Numbered from the stretch's first letter, positions 1-5,706 are shown. The stretch: 10,199 nucleotides of DNA from an uncultured Veillonella sp. (GCA_959608595.1 CAUHTB010000011.1:1-10199), one strand, 5' to 3'. Made by a program: numbers and translations. The notes: a model not told the origin generated them from the sequence alone.

Positions 1-543
1 GGCTCTGTCGCTGTGGCGAAAGATGATTTAGTATTCAATACATCTTATACATACAACCGTGAAGGTACCCTCGTAGGTGAATATTCCAAAATGCACGGCT
101 TTAGCCCCGCTAAAGAAGACAAATACTTTGCTAGCGGCACTCATACTACACATTTCGAGCTAGACGGAATACCTTGCAGTACTGTCATCTGTTATGATAT
201 CCGTTTTCCTGAGCTCGTAAGAATGGCTGCATTGCCAGGCACAGAATTATTATTTGTGCCTGCTCAATGGCCTACGATGCGTTTACGTCATTGGCAAGTA
301 CTCAATGAAGTACGAGCCATAGAAAACCAACTCTTCGTCTGTGCCGTAAACGGCTGTGGTACAGTAGGTCGCGTTCAAAGTACAGGTCACTCTGCCGTCT
401 ATGATCCATGGGGTACCACCCTACTCGAAATGGACACTAACGAAGGCATTGCTTCCATAGACATCGACCTCGCTGTAGTCGAAGACATTCGTAACAAAAT
501 TAATATCTTTAGAGATCGCAAACCTGAACTCTACAACCTATAA
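1..543 (+). CDS. Carbon-nitrogen hydrolase, omega-amidase/Nit2-YafV type (5' truncated)
   Basis: This is a nitrilase-superfamily hydrolase that probably cleaves the amide of omega-amido acids such as alpha-ketoglutaramate in the cytoplasm. The frame is open from base 1, so the gene begins upstream. A GTG at 13 is internal: the residues before it (GSVAV) continue the family's strand ahead of the NTSY motif. The nitrilase triad is Glu-Lys-Cys. The Lys lies in EYSKMHGF (codon 88-90) and the nucleophilic Cys in VICYDIRFPEL (codon 190-192); the Glu must lie in the missing N-terminal part. WP..R..HW..L...RAIENQ and the C-terminal RKPELY are typical of the Nit2/YafV branch. The gene ends at TAA 541-543, followed at once by a terminator. 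The family assignment is secure. The exact substrate is inferred, because other branch members act on different amides. Confidence 0.9.
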   Translation, partial: GSVAVAKDDLVFNTSYTYNREGTLVGEYSKMHGFSPAKEDKYFASGTHTTHFELDGIPCSTVICYDIRFPELVRMAALPGTELLFVPAQWPTMRLRHWQVLNEVRAIENQLFVCAVNGCGTVGRVQSTGHSAVYDPWGTTLLEMDTNEGIASIDIDLAVVEDIRNKINIFRDRKPELYNL

Positions 544-559
544 CAAAAAATACATTATG

Positions 560-640
560 AAGGCACATTGTTTTAACTACCATCTTAAATAATACATATA
601 TAGATGGTCTGCGCATAAAACAATGTGCCTTTTATTTTTA
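560..640 (+). terminator. Nested hairpin terminator, possibly bidirectional
   Basis: A perfect 16-bp stem (560-575 with 616-631) encloses a second 7-bp stem (579-585 with 602-608). It is followed by a T-rich run, TTTATTTTTA, ending at 640. It lies between the convergent amidase gene and the toxin-antitoxin operon. On the other strand the stem is followed by a T-run (complement of the A-run 545-550), so it may stop both transcripts. Confidence 0.85.
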
Positions 641-697
641 TTGAGCTGTATGTAAGAAATAGATGACTCTAGTTTGTTCTGGATTAACGGCCATACT

Positions 698-910
698 TTA
701 AAACTCAATAAGTTTCCACATATCCTCTGGAACTTGTTCTAGAGCCTTATTCTTTGCCATAGCTTCTTTTAGAATATCAATCGTATCTTGTACTTCTTGT
801 TTATCCTTTGTATTTGGATCGTGAAGAACGACACGGTCCAAGGAGTCTGGTCCAAATTGTTTTAAATATTCTTTTTCCACTTGATTAAGTTCACGACGTA
901 AGTATTTCAT
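698..910 (-). CDS. Unrecognised 70-aa protein, third gene of a toxin-antitoxin operon
   Basis: I do not recognise this small, charged protein. It has no signal peptide or membrane segment. It is rich in Lys, Glu, Asp and Gln, and the pattern from about residue 40 (QEVQDTIDILKEAMAKNKAL) suggests helix. It starts ten bases after the toxin's stop codon. Its ribosome site, AGAGGA, overlaps that stop, so it is probably co-transcribed and translationally coupled to the toxin. No terminator is visible between the two genes. The nearest one downstream is the nested hairpin at 560-631. Position alone suggests an accessory role such as a chaperone, a second regulator or a passenger gene, and no motif decides among these. 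The ATG at 910 is the only start with a well-placed ribosome site. Confidence 0.7.
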   Translation of the reverse strand: MKYLRRELNQVEKEYLKQFGPDSLDRVVLHDPNTKDKQEVQDTIDILKEAMAKNKALEQVPEDMWKLIEF

Positions 911-920
911 AGTATATCCT

Positions 921-1187
921 CTATTTGTAAATATCTTTTCGGTGCCCCACTTCTAAGGCTAAAATAACACATCTACCGTCATTAATATCAGCTATCACTC
1001 TATAATTACCAATGCGATAACGCCAAAGCCCGGTCTTATTAGCTGTCAATGATTTTCCTGAATATCTAGGATTTTCTACATTATCTACGTTCTTGATAAG
1101 CCAATTAAAGAGATAACGTTGTGTTGATTTATCGAGCTTAGAAAATTGCTTGTCAAATCGTTTAGAGAACTCAAGTTTATAAGCCAT
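921..1187 (-). CDS. RelE/ParE-superfamily type II toxin
   Basis: This is an 88-aa toxin of the RelE/ParE fold, probably a ribosome-associated mRNA endonuclease that is neutralised by the antitoxin encoded just upstream. Family signatures seen are N-terminal KLEFSKRFDKQF, then GLWRYRIGNYRVI (residues 53-65) with Arg56/Arg58, and C-terminal LEVGHRKDIYK with His82, Arg83 and Tyr87, which correspond to the usual active-site region. The chosen start is ATG at 1187. A GTG in the same frame at 1196 would add three residues but is less likely. The ATG start overlaps the antitoxin gene by 11 bases (antitoxin stop 1177-1179), which is typical of coupled TA pairs. RelE (mRNA cleavage) is favoured over ParE (gyrase) by the GNYRVI and GHRKDIYK pattern, but this is not certain. 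Confidence 0.88.
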   Translation of the reverse strand: MAYKLEFSKRFDKQFSKLDKSTQRYLFNWLIKNVDNVENPRYSGKSLTANKTGLWRYRIGNYRVIADINDGRCVILALEVGHRKDIYK

Positions 1188-1398
1188 ATTTTGCACGCAT
1201 TTCCGCCACAGAATAAGTAACTGGATCTTGCTTATATTCTGCTAATGCTTTTTGACCTACCTTAAGATCAAATTCATCTTCAATCTTTTCTAGTAAAGCC
1301 TTCTTAAAGAGAGTAGAAAGTGTTTCATCCATAAACTCGGCATATGTTTTAAATAACTCTTCTTCTTGTTCATTTAAACGGACTGAAATATTTGCCAT
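1177..1398 (-). CDS. RelB-like (DUF6290-type) ribbon-helix-helix antitoxin
   Basis: This 73-aa antitoxin binds and blocks the neighbouring toxin and, with it, probably represses its own promoter. The N-terminus NISVRLNEQEEEL is a ribbon-helix-helix DNA-binding strand plus first helix. The middle, KKALLEKIEDEFDLK, is typical of RelB/DUF6290 antitoxins. The C-terminal tail (TYSVAEMRAKYGL) is the part that usually wraps the toxin. The start is ATG 1398, because AAGGAGG lies 8 bases upstream on the minus strand. An in-frame GTG at 1407 lies inside that ribosome site and is rejected. The promoter overlaps a perfect inverted repeat directly upstream, which is consistent with autoregulation. Confidence 0.88.
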   Translation of the reverse strand: MANISVRLNEQEEELFKTYAEFMDETLSTLFKKALLEKIEDEFDLKVGQKALAEYKQDPVTYSVAEMRAKYGL

Positions 1399-1406
1399 AT
1401 AAAGCA

Positions 1407-1441
1407 CCTCCTTATGTAATACATTGTATTACATAAGGAGG
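1407..1441 (-). promoter_or_regulatory. Perfect 17-bp inverted repeat: likely TA operator overlapping -10 and ribosome site
   Basis: The arms 1407-1423 and 1425-1441 are exact reverse complements around one central base (1424). The symmetry is 35 bp, far longer than expected by chance. Each arm ends in the AAGGAGG/CCTCCTT sequence, so the gene-proximal arm also supplies the antitoxin's Shine-Dalgarno. A candidate promoter reads TAGACT (1446-1451), 17-bp spacer, TACAAT (1423-1428), placing the -10 box at the centre of symmetry. This is what an RHH antitoxin autorepression site would look like. The binding itself is inferred. Confidence 0.75.
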
Positions 1442-1568
1442 TTTTAGTCTATTCCTTAAACTCACAAACAGCTGCATTTTAATAAAATTTTATATTTAAA
1501 AAATTAGAGAATAAAAATGATTTATGGATACATAATACTATAGATTTAATTACGCAAATTAGGCATAC

Positions 1569-1700
1569 AAAAAAGGCACACCACCCTTCTCTCGTCTCTC
1601 AGCGGCATGCCTTTTTATGTATATAGTTACTCTCGAACTATATCGTATGTCAGTCTGGCTAACTCTCTCTAAATCCCTTTAACGACACGCCAGTATGTCA
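1569..1700 (-). ncRNA. Putative small regulatory RNA (~130 nt), divergent from the antiporter gene
   Basis: No protein frame fits this stretch, yet it has all the parts of a stand-alone RNA gene on the minus strand. It has a near-consensus promoter just upstream (1706-1734), an 8-bp hairpin (1636-1643 with 1621-1628, 7-base loop), and a final hairpin. The last stem, about 16 pairs including GU wobbles, runs from 1616 to about 1601 and from about 1586 to 1570, and ends in six Ts (1569-1574). The predicted 5' end is about 1698-1701. GAGAG occurs four times: in the AG-rich linker (1663-1670), in the first hairpin loop (1630-1634) and twice in the terminator loop (1596-1600, 1589-1593). TGACATAC occurs twice in the 5' half. 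I do not recognise a known RNA class: it lacks the SRP, tmRNA, RNase P and T-box cores. It could instead be a leader for the TA operon, but that operon has its own promoter and the terminator intervenes. Confidence 0.6.
1570..1616 (-). terminator. Intrinsic terminator of the putative small RNA
   Basis: The arms AAAAAGGCA and TGCCTTTTT (minus-strand sense) pair exactly for 9 bp. The stem extends through GU wobbles and two more GC pairs to about 16 pairs, with a 14-base AG-rich loop. It is followed by a run of six Ts on the minus strand (1569-1574). The plus strand also carries five Ts (1612-1616) as part of the stem. Confidence 0.75.
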
Positions 1701-1705
1701 CCTTT

Positions 1706-1734
1706 AATATACAATTATAAAATAACTTTGTCAA
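1706..1734 (-). promoter_or_regulatory. Strong promoter of the putative small RNA
   Basis: On the minus strand this reads TTGACA (1729-1734, a perfect -35), a 17-bp spacer, and TATATT (1706-1711, 5 of 6 to the -10 consensus). It is the closest match to a sigma-70-type promoter in the window. The only thing it reads into before a terminator is the non-coding stretch 1569-1700. Confidence 0.75.
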
Positions 1735-1776
1735 TATTTTATAAAAATTTTATCTTTTTTATTTGCCAATAAATAC

Positions 1777-1805
1777 TTGCAAAAGATTTATATAAATTGT
1801 AATAT
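1777..1805 (+). promoter_or_regulatory. Candidate promoter of the antiporter gene
   Basis: TTGCAA (1777-1782), a 17-bp spacer and TAATAT (1800-1805) lie upstream of the antiporter gene. They give a leader of about 115 bases before the start codon. The -35 box is 42 bp from the -35 of the divergent small-RNA promoter, so one regulator could control both. A 7-bp inverted repeat (1839-1845 with 1870-1876) lies in the leader; no function can be assigned to it. The surrounding DNA is very AT-rich, so other -10 placements are possible. Confidence 0.55.
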
Positions 1806-1900
1806 TAATAAATTTTATGACATCAACGCTTAATTTACTACCATTAATCATTTACATAAATCGTCTATAAATGGTATTATTAGCAGTGCACTAGAATTTG

Positions 1901-1925
1901 GTTATTATGAAAGAAAGGTAATAAC
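1901..1925 (+). promoter_or_regulatory. Hairpin presenting the Shine-Dalgarno of the antiporter gene in its loop
   Basis: GTTATTA (1901-1907) and TAATAAC (1919-1925) are exact reverse complements. The 11-base loop (1908-1918) is TGAAAGAAAGG and contains the ribosome site. The start codon follows one base later. The stem is AT-rich and weak, so it may be incidental. Confidence 0.4.
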
Positions 1926-1926
1926 T

Positions 1927-3300
1927 ATGTTTTCATTTCTACAACCAAAAGAGGCAAAACCATCGGTTCCACAGAATATGATTATGAATTTATATTACAA
2001 ATATAGATTTCAATCTCTAGCCGGTATATTTATTGGTTACGCTGCGTACTATATCGTTCGTAACAACTTTGCCTTATCAACTCATTTTTTATCAGATATC
2101 TTACACATGAGCAAAACGGAAATCGGTTTGCTATCTAGTGGTATGCTTATCGCCTACGGTCTAAGTAAAGGCTTCATGAGTAGTCTTGCTGACAAAGCTA
2201 GCCCTGCAAAATTTATGGCTTTCGGTCTTATTTGCTGTGCAATAATCAATATTTTTATGAGCTTTGCCGACAGCCTCGCTTTCTTCTTAGTATTAGTAGT
2301 TCTTAATGGTTTCTTCCAAGGCTTTGGTGTAGGCCCATCCTTCATCACACTTGCTAAATGGTATCCAAAACAAGAACGTGGTCGCTTCGGGGCAATTTGG
2401 AATATCTCCCATAATCTTGGTGGCGGTATCGTAGCACCAATCGTAGCTGCTGCGTTATACTTCACCACTACTGATCACTGGCAATTAGGCAGCTATGGTA
2501 TTCCTGCAATTATTGCGATTGTAGTAGCTATTATTATTTGCTTCTTGATTAAAGAAAGTCCAGAACGAGAAGGCTTACCACCAACTAGTGAAATCATTGC
2601 CGATACAGCTCATAAAGCACATAGAAGTGCAGAAGCACCTCACCTAAGCACAAGACAAATTTTTGTACAATATGTATTAAAAAATAAAAATGCTTGGTAT
2701 GTGTCTCTAGTTGATACATTCGTTTACATGATTCGTTTCGGTATGCTTACATGGTTGCCTATTTACTTATTACAAGTAAAAGGCTTCTCTAAAGCAGAAA
2801 TGTCCATCGCATTCTTATTCTTCGAATGGGCAGCCATTCCTTCTACAATTTTTGCAGGTTATATTTCCGATAAATTCTTTAAAGGTTATCGTATGCCACC
2901 AGCAATCATTGCAGTAAGTATTATCTTCTTCTGTATCTTTGGCTATTGGCAAAGTGAATCCCTATTATGGGTTACATTCTTTGCTGCTGTCGTAGGTTGC
3001 TTAATCTACATTCCTCAATTCTTAGCATCTGTACAAACTATGGATATTGTACCTCCATTCGCTGTAGGCTCTGCCGTTGGTCTTCGCGGCTTCATGAGTT
3101 ACATCGTCGGTGCCAACCTTGGTACAACACTATTCGGTGTATTAGCAGATAAATTTGGTTGGAATGCAGGTTTCTACCTCTTATTAGTAGCATGTGTTCT
3201 TTGTGTTACATTCTGTGTACTTGCACATTTTGGAGCAAAAGAATTAGATGCTAAAGAAGCAGAACTTGAACAATTACAACCAGCTGAAGCAAACAGCTAA
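1927..3300 (+). CDS. pgtP: Organophosphate:phosphate antiporter, PgtP/GlpT family
   Basis: This 457-aa, 12-helix inner-membrane transporter of the major facilitator superfamily (OPA family) exchanges a phosphorylated three-carbon compound for inorganic phosphate. Family marks are GYAAYYIVRNNFALS with Arg45, GVGPSFITLAKWYPKQERGR, WNISHNLGGGIVAPIV with His162, and VYMIRFGMLTWLPIYLL with Arg270. Arg45, His162 and Arg270 match the phosphate-binding Arg45, His165 and Arg269 of E. coli GlpT. Recalled Salmonella PgtP (phosphoglycerate) resembles it more closely than GlpT over long stretches, for example FFEWAAIPST and FLASVQTMDIVPPFAVGSAVGLRGFMSYI, so PgtP is preferred. Glycerol-3-phosphate remains possible. 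Residues about 211-243 form the long central cytoplasmic loop. The length is normal. The ribosome site AGAAAGG lies 8 bases before the ATG. No pgtABC-type regulators adjoin it; a putative small RNA is divergent. Confidence 0.9.
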   Translation: MFSFLQPKEAKPSVPQNMIMNLYYKYRFQSLAGIFIGYAAYYIVRNNFALSTHFLSDILHMSKTEIGLLSSGMLIAYGLSKGFMSSLADKASPAKFMAFGLICCAIINIFMSFADSLAFFLVLVVLNGFFQGFGVGPSFITLAKWYPKQERGRFGAIWNISHNLGGGIVAPIVAAALYFTTTDHWQLGSYGIPAIIAIVVAIIICFLIKESPEREGLPPTSEIIADTAHKAHRSAEAPHLSTRQIFVQYVLKNKNAWYVSLVDTFVYMIRFGMLTWLPIYLLQVKGFSKAEMSIAFLFFEWAAIPSTIFAGYISDKFFKGYRMPPAIIAVSIIFFCIFGYWQSESLLWVTFFAAVVGCLIYIPQFLASVQTMDIVPPFAVGSAVGLRGFMSYIVGANLGTTLFGVLADKFGWNAGFYLLLVACVLCVTFCVLAHFGAKELDAKEAELEQLQPAEANS

Positions 3301-3322
3301 CAACTAAATTCTAGAGCAAACC

Positions 3323-3359
3323 AAAAGGTAGCAACATATATTGTTGCTACCTTTTATTT
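3323..3359. terminator. Bidirectional terminator, copy 1 of an identical 37-bp element
   Basis: A 14-bp perfect stem (3323-3336 with 3342-3355) with a 5-base loop TATAT is flanked by T-rich sequence on both strands. It sits between the end of the antiporter gene and the stop codon of the convergent DUF4178-like gene; that stop, 3354-3356, lies inside the element. The same 37 bases occur again at 3963-3999. Confidence 0.88.
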
Positions 3360-3875
3360 ATTCTTAAAGAAATTTGCCAAAAACCAAATAATTGGCCCTA
3401 TGAATCTCACCTTCTTAACAGTATCCATTTTATCTAGAATAGGCTTAGTTATCTCTGCATTGCTTTCAAGCAACACATATTTTTTATCAACATAAACACC
3501 TTTGGAATACTCTGTCATATGAACCCGCTTTTCAATAGTAAGTATATGAGTACCATTATCATCTTCATACTCTTCATAACGAGAGAAAGCACCAATATCT
3601 ATATCCATATCTATATCCCCTCTTGTACCTATTGCCATCTGATAACTTCGATGAACTACGTTCATATCAGATGGTATTACTTTGCCACATAACTTTGTAA
3701 ACTGATATACATCATGTTTTTCATTCCAACTGATCCAAAACTCAGCATTATTCTTATGTTTAACCAACTTATACTTATACCAAATTTTCCTATGAGTATC
3801 AATGTAACGAATTTTGCCTAGGATCGTATATAACTCATTTCGGATACGCAATGTATCACCATAGTTAAATTTCAT
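3354..3875 (-). CDS. DUF4178-like protein with hydrophobic C-terminal tail
   Basis: This 173-aa protein has unknown function. The N-terminal region (GDTLRIRNELYTILGKIRYID...WYKYKLVKHKNNAEFWISWNE) has the pattern of DUF4178 domains: a beta-rich 'vigrirY..W.eyxL....g...WLs' motif. The last 20 residues contain a short hydrophobic stretch (VRFIGPIIWFLANFF) before basic FKNK, so it may be tail-anchored in the membrane. There is no signal peptide. A short acidic repeat, DIDMDIDI (about residues 88-95), is encoded by two copies of a 12-bp unit at 3595-3618. The ribosome site is weak (GAGAGTG, four bases before the ATG). Its own promoter lies at 3921-3949, and the stop codon lies inside the terminator. 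The DUF assignment is by eye and moderate. Confidence 0.72.
   Translation of the reverse strand: MKFNYGDTLRIRNELYTILGKIRYIDTHRKIWYKYKLVKHKNNAEFWISWNEKHDVYQFTKLCGKVIPSDMNVVHRSYQMAIGTRGDIDMDIDIGAFSRYEEYEDDNGTHILTIEKRVHMTEYSKGVYVDKKYVLLESNAEITKPILDKMDTVKKVRFIGPIIWFLANFFKNK
3595..3618. repeat. Tandem 12-bp repeat inside the DUF4178-like gene
   Basis: ATATCTATATCC occurs twice in tandem, which can also be read as four near-identical hexamers. It encodes the Asp/Ile run. Gain or loss of one hexamer or 12-mer would keep the reading frame, so it would vary length and not switch the gene off. Confidence 0.7.
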
Positions 3876-3920
3876 AAAACACTCTCATTCTCAAAACAAT
3901 TTAAATTATTAATTACTATG

Positions 3921-3949
3921 ATTGTACATATAATATGAAATTCTGCCAA
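3921..3949 (-). promoter_or_regulatory. Promoter of the DUF4178-like gene
   Basis: On the minus strand this reads TTGGCA (3944-3949), a 17-bp spacer, and TACAAT (3921-3926). Both boxes match 5 of 6 bases of consensus. The leader before the ATG at 3875 is about 40 bases. Confidence 0.65.
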
Positions 3950-3962
3950 TATGGATATAGTA

Positions 3963-3999
3963 AAAAGGTAGCAACATATATTGTTGCTACCTTTTATTT
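3963..3999 (-). terminator. Terminator of the secreted-protein gene, copy 2 of the 37-bp element
   Basis: All 37 bases are identical to 3323-3359, with the same 14-bp stem and TATAT loop. It lies 6 bases after the stop codon of the 482-residue gene. The flanks of the two copies are not alike apart from AT-richness, so the shared unit is the terminator alone. Confidence 0.88.
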
Positions 4000-4005
4000 T
4001 TACAA

Positions 4006-5454
4006 TCAACCTTGTTGGCAGAAATAAATGATATAGTTACTATCTGGACTGACTGCAGCACCTAAAGAATAGGGATGATTCCAACTGCCACCAAAATCAA
4101 ATACATATAATACATAATTATCAGGTATTTCTACTGAATCTTCATTATATGACAATCTATGCAAATATTGTTGCTGAAGCTTTCGATTTTCTTTTTCAGT
4201 ATAAGTTGGATACACTTTATCTTTGGCACGCTTATTTTCATAATCTTGTTTAGGCTTTAATGCATCTCGCGCATCTTCTATTCGTTTACGAGTTTCAAAA
4301 TATCTCTTATACTTTGCACTTTTGTCTTCATCTGCAATCTGTACCTTATTAAATTCTGCTAGCACTTGATTTTCTAACTCATATATTTCATCTACAAATT
4401 TATCAATTGGATGGTCTTGTCGCTCTTGTATAAATTTACCCATCGGCACAGTTGTATTCTTTACAGTCAGTATCGACCTTGGGATTAATGCAGATAGGGA
4501 ATCTGCATAGTCCATCTTCGAATCAATAAATTGTTTAACATACACATGGGATAAATCAGATTTTAAAATAACCACTTTAGAGTTAGAACGTGCTTCATCA
4601 ATATATGGCTTTAATTGTTCCGGTGTACCTCCAAATGTAAGTTGTACGTAAGCCCTGCCTTGAAAAAAACTTGGATTACTATGCATATGAATATTTTTTG
4701 CAAAACCAGGTATTTTCTTTGGGAAACCAGGAATCATAGGCATCATTTTATAATCTTTGGGATTATTGATAGGATACTCAATTAATTCTATAGGTTTCAA
4801 AAGGCTCTCTAGTGACTCTTTTATTTCCTGTTTAGAGCGAACGGTAAATAAATCATGCCCTTTATTTTGATCTAAATACTCTCGAATTGCCTTTTCATTT
4901 GCTTTATCCCGATCAGCACGCGTCCTATAATCTTTAGTATTAATGGGATTTGTTAGCTTAATCTCTCCTTGACCATTCTTTTTCATATATGGGCTCACGA
5001 TGCGTAAAGGTTTTTCTCGACCACCAATAAAATAACCTTGATTACGTGTTGATTCAGTATTATAGTTTTTAATTTCTTTTAGTGCTTGTTCATCCTTATC
5101 ATTATAAAGTGGATCAAACGTTTTGTATTCACTACCAAAATCAGTTTTTTCTGATATTTTTAATCGCTGAGAAGCGTGCTCCTTCTCCTTCCGTTCTAAT
5201 GTAATTTCATCTTCAATTGAAAGCTTTTTTGGATTTATAGATTTATCCCTTATAACAGCTTTAAAAGCACCAGGAATAATCTCAATAAAATCTAATTTCA
5301 CAGGAGCTTTAGTTTGTACAGGCTGATTTGACTTTGCATTATTTTTCAGTTCAGCACTGGTATTGGGGTTTACTCCGTCCACTGTTGCCGCTAAACTAAA
5401 CTGACTAGATAATGCTAGTGAAAGCAGCATCAATACAAAATATTTTTTATTCAT
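4006..5454 (-). CDS. Secreted protein of unknown function (482 aa)
   Basis: I do not recognise a family. Residues 1-22 are a classical Sec signal peptide (basic MNKK, hydrophobic core, cleavage near SLA-ATVDG), so it is exported to the periplasm or beyond. The mature part is very hydrophilic and Lys/Glu/Asp-rich. A likely helical or coiled-coil stretch runs from about residue 350 to 435, where Glu, Lys, Arg and Leu dominate. A Pro/Gly/Met-rich segment (MMPMIPGFPKKIPGF) lies near the middle. The C-terminal 45 residues turn beta- and aromatic-rich (DNYVLYVFDFGGSWNHPY...YIIYFCQQG), with a Cys four residues from the end. The ribosome site AGGAG precedes the ATG by six bases. A possible extended -10, TGCTATAAC (5488-5496), lies just after the tRNA terminator, so it may have its own promoter or use read-through from the tRNAs. 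Confidence 0.85.
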   Translation of the reverse strand: MNKKYFVLMLLSLALSSQFSLAATVDGVNPNTSAELKNNAKSNQPVQTKAPVKLDFIEIIPGAFKAVIRDKSINPKKLSIEDEITLERKEKEHASQRLKISEKTDFGSEYKTFDPLYNDKDEQALKEIKNYNTESTRNQGYFIGGREKPLRIVSPYMKKNGQGEIKLTNPINTKDYRTRADRDKANEKAIREYLDQNKGHDLFTVRSKQEIKESLESLLKPIELIEYPINNPKDYKMMPMIPGFPKKIPGFAKNIHMHSNPSFFQGRAYVQLTFGGTPEQLKPYIDEARSNSKVVILKSDLSHVYVKQFIDSKMDYADSLSALIPRSILTVKNTTVPMGKFIQERQDHPIDKFVDEIYELENQVLAEFNKVQIADEDKSAKYKRYFETRKRIEDARDALKPKQDYENKRAKDKVYPTYTEKENRKLQQQYLHRLSYNEDSVEIPDNYVLYVFDFGGSWNHPYSLGAAVSPDSNYIIYFCQQG

Positions 5455-5495
5455 TTCTCTCTCCTATATACATCTACAACTTTTAATGTTATAGC

Positions 5496-5526
5496 AAAAA
5501 GGACCTACAGTAAACTGTAGGTCCTT
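5496..5526 (-). terminator. Terminator of the tRNA operon
   Basis: A perfect 12-bp stem (5499-5510 with 5515-5526) with a four-base loop is followed on the minus strand by five Ts (5496-5500, partly in the stem). It lies 7 bases beyond the tRNA-Leu 3' end. Confidence 0.88.
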
Positions 5527-5532
5527 ATATTT

Positions 5533-5618
5533 TGGTGCGGTTGGAGGGACTTGAACCCTCACGAGCGTACGCTCACCACCCCCTCAAGATGGCGTGTCTG
5601 CCATTCCACCACAACCGC
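5533..5618 (-). tRNA. tRNA-Leu, anticodon GAG, CCA encoded
   Basis: An 86-nt class II tRNA. Acceptor GCGGTTG pairs with CAACCGC, followed by A and an encoded CCA. The anticodon stem CCATC/GGTGG encloses loop TTGAGGG, giving anticodon GAG, which reads CUU/CUC. A long variable arm containing GAGCGTACGCTC identifies leucine, and the T arm is GAGGG-TTCAAGT-CCCTC. Confidence 0.96.
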
Positions 5619-5630
5619 ATGGAATACAAA

Positions 5631-5706
<76 letters not shown>

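Noticed and set aside
641..694. A 17-18 codon frame after the third TA gene (minus strand, ATG at 694)
   Set aside because: It is very short, with only a weak GAG before the start. A leader or small peptide cannot be supported from this alone.
1177..1407. Longer antitoxin start at GTG 1407 and longer toxin start at GTG 1196
   Set aside because: The first lies inside the Shine-Dalgarno of the ATG at 1398. The second would add three residues ahead of the family's normal MAYKLEF-like N-terminus.
1569..1600. T-box-like string AAGGGTGGT on the minus strand within the small RNA terminator
   Set aside because: It shares only the first part of the T-box consensus and lies in the 3' arm of the terminator, not in the antiterminator position. 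No specifier stem or synthetase gene follows. The CTGAGAG there is likewise not a TPP riboswitch, as the rest of that fold is absent.
2154..2468. Open minus-strand frame of 104 codons inside the antiporter gene
   Set aside because: It lies wholly within a well-supported gene, has no ribosome site and reads as a low-complexity antisense translation.
3323..3999. Two identical repeats considered as a CRISPR or a transposon's terminal repeats
   Set aside because: There are only two copies 640 bp apart, each a self-complementary terminator. There is no transposase between them, and no target duplication is seen.
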